Notes under the pieces: generated by a model | Databases searched by the model: none | Seen by the model: only the letters and a program-made list of their open reading frames with translations | What the model was told of the DNA's origin: nothing | In this document: piece after piece, positions 58,550-64,000 of the stretch | Numbering within the stretch: position 1 is the first letter of the stretch | How the letters are laid out: each line of letters opens with the position of its first letter | Position numbers and translations under genes: made by a program | Assembly (NCBI GenBank): GCA_051876105.1 | Contig: JBJEHN010000072.1 | Location: 6,369 to 70,368, forward strand | DNA: 64,000 nt | Origin: W2P13-069 sp051876105 | Lineage (GTDB): Bacteria; Actinomycetota; Coriobacteriia; Coriobacteriales; QAMH01 | Direction: 5' to 3'

Positions 58550-59743
58550 TTAATCGAGCTCCTCACCATCCACCAGCTTGCGGGTGTCGCGCGCAATCAT
58601 GAGCTCCTCGTTGGTGGGCACGATGAGCACTTTCACCTTGGAGCGCGGGTCGCTGATGACGCTCTCGACGCTCTCTGCGCGGTTGGCCTTGTGGTCGAGG
58701 ATGATGCCCAGCGGCTCCAAGCCGGAGAGGATCATGCGGCGCATGCGCTCGCAGTGCTCGCCCACTCCGCCGGCAAACGAGATGGCGTCCACGCCGCCCA
58801 TGACGGCGATGTAGGAGCCGATCATCTTCTTCACGCTGTTGGAGTACATGTCGTAGGCCAGGGTGGCGCGCTTGTGGCCGGCCAGGGTGGCTGCCTTGAC
58901 CACGCGCAGGTCGTTGGAGAGGCCGGAGATGCCCGCCAGGCCCGACTCGCGGTTCATCAGGTTGTTGACCTCGCTGGGGGTGTAGCCCTCCTGCTCCATG
59001 AGGAAGGTGACGATGGCGGGGTCGATGTCTCCGCAGCGGGTGCCCATCATGACGCCGCCCAGGGGCGTGAAGCCCATGGAGGTGTCTGCAGAGCGGCCAT
59101 GGTCGACCGCGGTGAGCGAGCAGCCGTTGCCCAGGTGGCAGGTGATGATCTTGAGGTCCTGCAGGGGGCGCTCGAGCAGCTCGGCCGTGCGGGCCGCGAT
59201 GTAGCGGTGGCTGGTGCCGTGGGCGCCGTACTTGCGGATGCCGTAGCGCTCGTAGAACTCGTAGGGCAGGGCGTACATGTAGTTGCGCGGGGCCAGGGTC
59301 TGGTGGAACGCGGTGTCGAAGACGACGGCGTTGGGCACGCCGGGCATGAGCTCCTGGCAGGCGTTGATGCACTTGAGAGCGGGAGGGTTGTGCAGCGGGG
59401 CGAGCTCCGAGAGAGCCTCGATGTCTGCCAGGACCTGCTCGTCGACGAGCACGCTCTTGTCGAACTTCTCGCCGCCGTGGACGACGCGGTGGCCGATGGC
59501 GTCGATCATGTCCAGGCTGCCGAGGTCGTTGACGAGGGTGTCGATGACGACCTCCATGGCCTCGAGGTGGTTCTTCATGGGCTTGGTGATGACCTTGTTG
59601 TCATCGCTGTACCACTGCTTGCAGAAGGCGTCGTCGCAGCCGACCTTCTCGCAAAGGCCCTTGGCAATGACGCTCTCGTCGTCCATGTTGATGACCTGGT
59701 ACTTCAGGGAAGAGCTGCCTGCGTTGATTACGAGTACGTTCAT
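58550..59743 (-). CDS. ackA: Acetate kinase (copy 2)
   Basis: 397 aa. Same reaction as copy 1, closer to the standard length. Seen: VINAGSSSLKYQV, GHRVVHGGEKF, FDTAFHQTLAP, the GAHGTSHRYI loop, CHLGNGCSLTAVDHGRS, and AGGVGEHCERMR. The ATG at 59743 has AGAGAG ahead. A GATAAT box at 59783-59788 is a possible -10. The copies differ at many positions, so they are old paralogues or separate acquisitions. Its 3' end runs into the ArgR boxes. Confidence 0.96.
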   Translation of the reverse strand: MNVLVINAGSSSLKYQVINMDDESVIAKGLCEKVGCDDAFCKQWYSDDNKVITKPMKNHLEAMEVVIDTLVNDLGSLDMIDAIGHRVVHGGEKFDKSVLVDEQVLADIEALSELAPLHNPPALKCINACQELMPGVPNAVVFDTAFHQTLAPRNYMYALPYEFYERYGIRKYGAHGTSHRYIAARTAELLERPLQDLKIITCHLGNGCSLTAVDHGRSADTSMGFTPLGGVMMGTRCGDIDPAIVTFLMEQEGYTPSEVNNLMNRESGLAGISGLSNDLRVVKAATLAGHKRATLAYDMYSNSVKKMIGSYIAVMGGVDAISFAGGVGEHCERMRRMILSGLEPLGIILDHKANRAESVESVISDPRSKVKVLIVPTNEELMIARDTRKLVDGEELD

Positions 59744-59875
59744 GCTCTCTCTTTCGGAGTAATGGCGCCGTGCCGGCATGTGATTATCTGCGGACTCCGG
59801 CCATTCTCTCACACGGGCCCCGCGCTTCACACTCCCTTGCCTGCCAGTGGCTTGCACCCGCTGCCCAGGAGGCGC

Positions 59876-60115
59876 CTAGCTCAGCCTGGTGTCCACCTCG
59901 TCACCCTCGTCCGGCTGGAGCTCGCCCATGAGCACGGTGACCTTCTGCTGGGCGGTGTCGAGCTTCTTCTTCAGGGCGCCCAGCAGCTCCACGCCGCGCT
60001 CGTAGCTCTCGATGCTCTGCTCCAGCTCCAGCTGGTTGGACTCCAGTGCCTTGACGATGGAGTCGAGCTCCATCAGACCGTCCTTGAAGCTCAGCTCCTC
60101 GATGTTGCTGCTCAT
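59876..60115 (-). CDS. xseB: Exodeoxyribonuclease VII small subunit
   Basis: 79 aa. Helical partner of XseA with the family line ELSFKDGLMELDSIVKALES and LELEQSIESYERGVELL. Several small subunits coat each XseA. The ATG at 60115 was preferred because AGGAG lies 7 bases upstream; the ATG two codons earlier touches that site. It is 58 bases after xseA. Confidence 0.95.
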   Translation of the reverse strand: MSSNIEELSFKDGLMELDSIVKALESNQLELEQSIESYERGVELLGALKKKLDTAQQKVTVLMGELQPDEGDEVDTRLS

Positions 60116-60173
60116 CTTCATGCTCCTCGTCTCGTGTTGAAGGCTTGCTTGCTCAGTGGGCCCGTGCGCGCTG

Positions 60174-61526
60174 CTAGCCCGCCGGGGTGACGCTGTTGAC
60201 CGTGCAGCCCAGGCTGCCGTCCTCCACGCGCAGGGTGATGGTGCTGCCGGGGGCGACGCCCTCCACGCTCTTCACTATGCCCGGGCCCTCGCCGCTGTAG
60301 GCGATCGAGTACCCGCGCGAAAGCGTCTTCAAGGGCGAGAGCGCGTCCAGCCGCGCAGCCGCCAGCGCCAGCTGCCTGCCCTGCTGTTGTGCAAGGCTGC
60401 CGCCTATGCCCTGCAGCGCCTGCTGCATGCGGCCCAGCTGAGCAGTGCGGGCCGCCAGGGCGTTGGGGATGGCCCGCCGCAGGCGCAGCTCTGCCATGCC
60501 GAGTTGGGCGCTGTTCTCCCTGACCAGCGCGGGCAGGGCGCGGCCCAGGCGCTCGCTGGCCATGTCCAGGCCCTGGGCCCAAGAGCCCAGCAGGTAGTTC
60601 TGGTCGTGCCAGAGGGGGCGGTCCTGCAGGCGGGCGAGCCGGTGCTGCAAGCCCTCTATGCGCTGGGCGTAGGCGCTGTTGAGCGCGCGGGTGGCGTTGT
60701 CAACCTTGCGGGCGAGCTCCTCCACAGAGGGCGCGATGGCCTCTGCGGCGGCTGTGGGGGTCGAGCAGCGGCGGTCTGCCACCATGTCTGCGATGGAGTT
60801 GTCTGGCTCGTGGCCGATGCCGGTGACCACGGGGATGCTGCAGGCCGCGACCGCGCGGGCCAGCGCCTCGTCGTTGAAGGGCATGAGGTCCTCGTAGGAG
60901 CCGCCGCCGCGCACCAGCAAGACGACATCTGGCGCCGGCACCGTGGCTTGGGCGGCAGCCAGGGCCTCGCACATGTAGCGCGGGGCCTCTGCGCCCTCAA
61001 CCGGCACGCCGTAGACCATGAGCTCCCCCAGGGGGTAGCGGCGGCGCAGGGTGCGCATGACGTCCTTGATGGCCTTGCCACGCGGGGAGGTGATGACGGC
61101 GATGCGCTTGGGCAGGGCGGGGGTGCGGCGCTTGCGGGCCGGGTCCATGAGGCCCTCGCGCTGCAGGCGCTGGGCAAGCTGGGCCACGCGCATGCGCAGG
61201 CTGCCCTCTCCCGCCACCTGGATCTTGCGGACGGAGAACTGCATCCTGCCCTTGGCCGGGTAGCAGCTGAAGTTGCCTGTGAGCTGCACCATCATGCCCT
61301 GGGCGAGTTCCACGCCGGCGGCGGAGTAGACGTTGCGCCACATGAGGCAGGGCATGGCGCAGTTGTCGTCGCGTATGGTGAAGTAGATGGCCTTGTAACC
61401 CGGCTTGTCGCTGAACTCGGATATCTCCCCCACCACGGTGAGGAAGATGGACTCGAGCCCGCGCTTGGCGATCTCCATCGCCTGGCTGACCGTGCAGGCC
61501 TCCCGGCCCTGCTGCTCCTCGCTCAC
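60174..61526 (-). CDS. xseA: Exodeoxyribonuclease VII large subunit
   Basis: 450 aa. It cuts single-stranded DNA to acid-soluble oligonucleotides. Seen: an N-terminal OB fold with VVGEISEF and CLMWRNV, then the catalytic domain with AVITSPRGKAIKDV, LLVRGGGSYEDLMPFNDE, PVVTGIGHEPDNSIADMVADRR and STPTAAAE. A long helical segment follows, then SRGYSIAYSG near the end. GTG at 61526 was chosen for its AGGAGG at 5 bases. Confidence 0.96.
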   Translation of the reverse strand: MSEEQQGREACTVSQAMEIAKRGLESIFLTVVGEISEFSDKPGYKAIYFTIRDDNCAMPCLMWRNVYSAAGVELAQGMMVQLTGNFSCYPAKGRMQFSVRKIQVAGEGSLRMRVAQLAQRLQREGLMDPARKRRTPALPKRIAVITSPRGKAIKDVMRTLRRRYPLGELMVYGVPVEGAEAPRYMCEALAAAQATVPAPDVVLLVRGGGSYEDLMPFNDEALARAVAACSIPVVTGIGHEPDNSIADMVADRRCSTPTAAAEAIAPSVEELARKVDNATRALNSAYAQRIEGLQHRLARLQDRPLWHDQNYLLGSWAQGLDMASERLGRALPALVRENSAQLGMAELRLRRAIPNALAARTAQLGRMQQALQGIGGSLAQQQGRQLALAAARLDALSPLKTLSRGYSIAYSGEGPGIVKSVEGVAPGSTITLRVEDGSLGCTVNSVTPAG

Positions 61527-61605
61527 GCACACCTCCTTGCTCGCCGCGCTGCTTGCGCTGTGGTTCCACAGTCTACCAAGGGGGTGTGACAGAAGCTCAG
61601 CGCGC

Positions 61606-62757
61606 TCAGCGCGGCGCTACGCAGAGCTTGCCGCGCTCGACGTAGACGGCCAGGCGGCCCTCCATGATGGCCTCGAGCTCGCGGCCCACCATCTCGTAGC
61701 GCCAGCCGTGCAGCACCTCGCACTCCTCCTTGTGGCCGTGCACCAGGCGGGCGAGGTCGTCACGCGATGCCAAGACGGGCACGGCGACGCCGTTCTCCTT
61801 GGAGCGCACCTCGACCACGGAGGCCAGCAGGTCGACGGCACCGTCGACCTCCGGCGTGCCGCTGGGGCGCTTGGGCAGGCTGGGGTAGTCCTTGGGGTCG
61901 CGCTCGCGGCCCTTCTTCACGGCCTCGAGCACCTGGCGGGCCGTCTTGGTAGTGAGCTTGGTGTTCAGGCCACGCACCTCCATGAGCCGATCGATGCTCT
62001 TGGGGCTCTTTCGGGCGATCTCGACCACCGCCTCGTCCGGGATGACCCACTTGCGGGGGATGTTGCGCTCCATGGCCTCGCGCTCGCGCCAAGCCGCCAG
62101 CTCCTGGGCAACCGCCAGCTGCCCGCGGCTGAGCGATGCCACGCGCTTGACCTTGCGCCACATCTCCATGGGCTCGCTGTTGTAGCGCACCGGGTCCGCC
62201 AGCTTGGCGAAGTCGGCGTCGAGCCAGCTGCCGCGGCCCTGCTTTTCCAGGGCCTGGACCATGTGGCGGTACATCTGGGGCAGGTAGACAACGTCGTCCA
62301 GGGCGTACTTGAGCTGGTGGGTGGTGAGCGGGCGGCGCGACCAGTCCGTGTAGCTGTCCGCCTTGGCCAGGCGCACGTCGCACAGGGCCTGCACCAGCGG
62401 CCCGTAACCCACCTGCAGCGGGAAGCCCATCAGCGCAGCCGCCATCTGCGTGTCGAACAGCGGTGTGGGCATGGCGCCCAGCTCGTGGAAGAGGATGTCG
62501 ATGTCCTGCGAGCCGGAGTGGAAGATCTTCACGCAGCCCTGGTCGGTCATGATCGGCGCCAGGGGCGAGAGGTCGTGCACAGCCAGCGGGTCGACGATGG
62601 CCTGGATGCTCTCGTTGTTGAGCTGGATGAGGCAGAGCTTGGGGTAGTAGGTCTTCTCGCGCAGGAACTCGGTGTCGACCGCAAGGAGCTCGGAGCCCTC
62701 GAGGTCTGCCGCGAGCTCGATGAGGCCCGCCTGGGTGTCGATGTACCTACTGTCCAT
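61606..62757 (-). CDS. rnd: Ribonuclease D
   Basis: 383 aa. 3'-5' exoribonuclease of tRNA maturation. Exo motifs seen: LLAVDTEFLREKTYYPKLCLIQ, HSGSQDIDIL and the third acidic motif LKYALDDVVYLPQMY. Two HRDC domains follow, near 205-285 and 310-380. The ATG at 62757 is 15 bases inside a longer frame; GGGAAG precedes it. A tRNA-Val gene lies upstream on the same strand. Confidence 0.95.
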   Translation of the reverse strand: MDSRYIDTQAGLIELAADLEGSELLAVDTEFLREKTYYPKLCLIQLNNESIQAIVDPLAVHDLSPLAPIMTDQGCVKIFHSGSQDIDILFHELGAMPTPLFDTQMAAALMGFPLQVGYGPLVQALCDVRLAKADSYTDWSRRPLTTHQLKYALDDVVYLPQMYRHMVQALEKQGRGSWLDADFAKLADPVRYNSEPMEMWRKVKRVASLSRGQLAVAQELAAWREREAMERNIPRKWVIPDEAVVEIARKSPKSIDRLMEVRGLNTKLTTKTARQVLEAVKKGRERDPKDYPSLPKRPSGTPEVDGAVDLLASVVEVRSKENGVAVPVLASRDDLARLVHGHKEECEVLHGWRYEMVGRELEAIMEGRLAVYVERGKLCVAPR

Positions 62758-62814
62758 CTGCAGTCTTCCCACTCTTTCTCGCAAGGAGGGCGGCACGGCG
62801 CGCGCCCGCACATA

Positions 62815-62840
62815 CAAAAAGAGAGCCTCGGAGGGCTCTC
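62815..62840 (-). terminator. Terminator of tRNA-Val
   Basis: A 7-bp stem (GAGAGCC at 62821-62827 with GGCTCTC at 62834-62840) and TTTTTG on the minus strand, 12 bases past the tRNA. Confidence 0.85.
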
Positions 62841-62852
62841 TGGAAAAGTCGA

Positions 62853-62928
62853 TGGTGGGCGTTACAAGATTTGAACTTGTGACCTCTTCCGTGTCAGGGA
62901 AGCGCTCGTCCCCCTGAGCTAAACGCCC
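62853..62928 (-). tRNA. tRNA-Val (GAC), CCA encoded
   Basis: A 7-bp acceptor stem GGGCGTT/AACGCCC, a D arm with GCTC/GAGC, and an anticodon stem CTTCC/GGAAG around CTGACAC, giving anticodon GAC. The T arm is ACAAG-TTCAAAT-CTTGT, followed by discriminator A and CCA. It has its own promoter and terminator. Confidence 0.96.
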
Positions 62929-62956
62929 ATCGGCCGCGTTTCATCGGCAAGGAGAT

Positions 62957-62984
62957 ACTATACAGCATCCTCAGAATTGCACAA
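62957..62984 (-). promoter_or_regulatory. Promoter of tRNA-Val
   Basis: TTGTGC (62979-62984), a 16-base spacer and TATAGT (62957-62962) on the minus strand. Confidence 0.65.
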
Positions 62985-63056
62985 GCCCCTAATTTCAAAG
63001 AATCGCAATTCTTATCGCGATACGCAGCAACAGCGGCAATTTTTTTGATTTTTTGC

Positions 63057-63085
63057 TTGCCTGACCCTGCTTCTTCCAGTATAGT
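63057..63085 (+). promoter_or_regulatory. Promoter of the tRNA-Gly/Cys/Gly cluster
   Basis: TTGCCT (63057-63062), a 17-base spacer and TATAGT (63080-63085); start near 63092, just before the first tRNA. It has the same -10 as the divergent tRNA-Val promoter. Confidence 0.7.
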
Positions 63086-63099
63086 ATCGGCTTGCGCAC

Positions 63100-63175
63100 G
63101 CGGAAGTGGCTCAGTTGGTAGAGCACAACCTTGCCAAGGTTGGGGTCGCGGGTTCGAGCCCCGTCTTCCGCTCCA
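63100..63175 (+). tRNA. tRNA-Gly (GCC), copy 1, CCA encoded
   Basis: Acceptor stem GCGGAAG/CTTCCGC, D arm GCTC/GAGC, anticodon stem CAACC/GGTTG around TTGCCAA (anticodon GCC), T arm with TTCGAGC, discriminator T, CCA. It is identical to copy 2 at 63314. Confidence 0.97.
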
Positions 63176-63185
63176 TTGATTGATC

Positions 63186-63214
63186 GGGAGCCGGCTTTCC
63201 AAGTCGGCTCTTTT
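63186..63214 (+). terminator. Terminator between tRNA-Gly copy 1 and tRNA-Cys
   Basis: A 10-bp stem with one G-U pair (63188-63197, 63201-63210), a 3-base loop and TTTT. It implies either partial readthrough or a separate promoter for the following tRNAs; none was seen. Confidence 0.75.
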
Positions 63215-63234
63215 CGACAAAGGGCGCATGGGTT

Positions 63235-63308
63235 GGCGACGTGGCCAAGCGGTAAGGCAGAGGCCTGCAAAGCCTTTATCACCGGTTCGATTCCGGTCGT
63301 CGCCTCCA
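63235..63308 (+). tRNA. tRNA-Cys (GCA), CCA encoded
   Basis: Acceptor stem GGCGACG/CGTCGCC, anticodon stem AGGC/GCCT around CTGCAAA (anticodon GCA), T arm CCGG-TTCGATT-CCGG, discriminator T, CCA. Confidence 0.96.
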
Positions 63309-63313
63309 CTTTT

Positions 63314-63389
63314 GCGGAAGTGGCTCAGTTGGTAGAGCACAACCTTGCCAAGGTTGGGGTCGCGGGTTCGAGCCCCGTCTTCCGCTCCA
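63314..63389 (+). tRNA. tRNA-Gly (GCC), copy 2, CCA encoded
   Basis: An exact copy of the 76 bases at 63100-63175, 6 bases after tRNA-Cys. A recent local duplication is likely. Confidence 0.97.
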
Positions 63390-63397
63390 CAATCCCC

Positions 63398-63423
63398 GGG
63401 TCGCCTCAACGGCGGCCCTTTTT
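63398..63423 (+). terminator. Terminator of the tRNA cluster
   Basis: An 8-bp stem with one G-U pair (GGGTCGCC / GGCGGCCC), a 5-base loop and TTTTT. Confidence 0.85.
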
Positions 63424-63427
63424 CCGA

Positions 63428-63450
63428 GGCTTCGGTAGTTTGTGTGGTAG
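63428..63450. mobile_element. Probable end of an ISL3-family insertion sequence
   Basis: The sequence starting GGCTTCGGTAGTTTGTGTGG lies just past the transposase stop and begins with GG, as ISL3-type terminal repeats do. The other end lies outside the window, so the inverted repeat cannot be confirmed. Confidence 0.45.
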
Positions 63451-63459
63451 GGGTCTAGC

Positions 63460-64000
63460 CTAGGCGGCAGCGCTCCTCGCCCCCTCCCTGCTCTTCTTGG
63501 CCTTCTTCTTCACCTTCGCCGGGCGGCCCGGGAGCTGGGGCTGGCAGTCGCCGCACCTGAGCATGAGCAGCGCCACGAGGTTGTCGGTGTTGCGGAAGCC
63601 GTAGCCCATCCTCACCGTCACCTTGATCTTGTTGTTGATGGCCTCGACCCTCCCGTTGCTGATGCCGAGCTCGACTGCGGCGACGATGTCGTCGCGGCGG
63701 CGGCGCACCTTCTTCTCCACGGCCACGACCTTGGCGATCTTGCAGTAGGCGGCCCTGTGCATCCAGTCGTCGAGCAGCTCGGCGGCCTCCGCGGCGTCTG
63801 CGGCCTGGAAGACGGCGCGCAGGTCCTCCTTGAGCTCCCATGCCCTGATCAGCCTCGAGCCGGCCCTCTTCTTGAGCGCCTCGAGCCTGGCCCTCTGGTT
63901 GTCGGTGAGGTCCTCGGGGTTCTTCACGAGCGCGTAGCGGCTGCCCTTGATGGAGGCCGCCTCGTCCTCGAGCGCCTTGATCTCCTCGGGCCTCAGCTCG
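63460..64000 (-). CDS. ISL3-family transposase, C-terminal part
   Basis: The gene runs off the right edge; about 180 C-terminal residues are present, in a frame open to the end of the window. Seen: LTDNQRARLEALKKR, a segment with AAELLDDWMHRAAY, and the family-typical ISNGRVEAINNKIKVTVRMGYGFRNTDN. This last element carries the third catalytic acidic residue of the DDE domain, followed by ALLMLRCG. The tail is very basic (Lys/Arg/Ala). It is the only clear mobile-element gene in the window, lying next to the tRNA cluster. Confidence 0.85.
   Translation of the reverse strand, partial: ELRPEEIKALEDEAASIKGSRYALVKNPEDLTDNQRARLEALKKRAGSRLIRAWELKEDLRAVFQAADAAEAAELLDDWMHRAAYCKIAKVVAVEKKVRRRRDDIVAAVELGISNGRVEAINNKIKVTVRMGYGFRNTDNLVALLMLRCGDCQPQLPGRPAKVKKKAKKSREGARSAAA

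Overview
The window is a 64-kb stretch of GC-rich bacterial chromosome (about two thirds G+C by eye), almost fully coding and strongly biased to the minus strand. The gene content suggests an anaerobic, fermentative high-GC Gram-positive, most likely of the actinobacterial class Coriobacteriia (Olsenella/Collinsella/Atopobium-like). Supporting signs are a class III (oxygen-sensitive) ribonucleotide reductase, two acetate kinases, a BspA-type leucine-rich surface protein, CCA-encoded tRNAs, and RpoB/RpoC without proteobacterial-type insertions. The class assignment is inference; no 16S rRNA gene lies in the window. No CRISPR array, rRNA operon or prophage was seen.

Layout. 1-14 kb: the N-terminal part of a P-type cation ATPase, then rsmI, gap, a BspA-like secreted protein, proB-obgE, a degenerate glutamate-cysteine-ligase-like protein, a MOSC protein, glmM, acetate kinase 1 coupled to a stand-alone receiver domain, a universal stress protein, a metallo-hydrolase and a flavin reductase. 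14-26 kb: valS; the infC-rpmI-rplT operon with a non-canonical start codon and a leader terminator; a repeat-rich intergenic region; a membrane glycosyltransferase; two small membrane proteins; and tatD-flavoprotein-rsmA and metG. 26-34 kb: rpoB-rpoC. 34-38 kb: coaX, a soluble histidine kinase, an M29 aminopeptidase and a YfcE-like phosphoesterase, with a divergent PhoB-type regulator. 38-45 kb: HtrA protease, a His-rich metal permease, a MobA-like protein, and nrdD/nrdG with a pair of NrdR boxes. 45-51 kb: rsgA and two TrkH-type potassium transporters associated with an unusual extracytoplasmic OB-like domain. 51-58.5 kb: argCJBD, an OTCase-like gene, argR and argG, with ArgR boxes at the argC promoter. 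58.5-64 kb: acetate kinase 2, xseAB, rnd, four tRNA genes, and an ISL3-type transposase running off the right end.

How it fits together. The arg genes form one ArgR-controlled pathway operon, but its carbamoyltransferase homologue lacks the catalytic motifs, so ornithine to citrulline conversion must be done elsewhere or not at all. Translation and transcription functions dominate the core (valS, metG, infC/rpmI/rplT, rsmA, rsmI, rsgA, obgE, rpoBC, tRNAs). Fermentation (gap, two ackA) and anaerobic dNTP synthesis (nrdD/G) match an anaerobic life.

Non-coding structure is rich. It includes four copies of a perfect hairpin at gene 3' ends, an 80-bp repeat placed just behind both valS and metG, a nested palindrome of about 200 bp between the yfcE operon and rpoB, and tandem repeats upstream of infC. 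The most interesting protein-level observations are the TrkH/OB-domain pair, the OTCase pseudoenzyme inside the arginine operon, and the receiver domain fused by overlap to acetate kinase.
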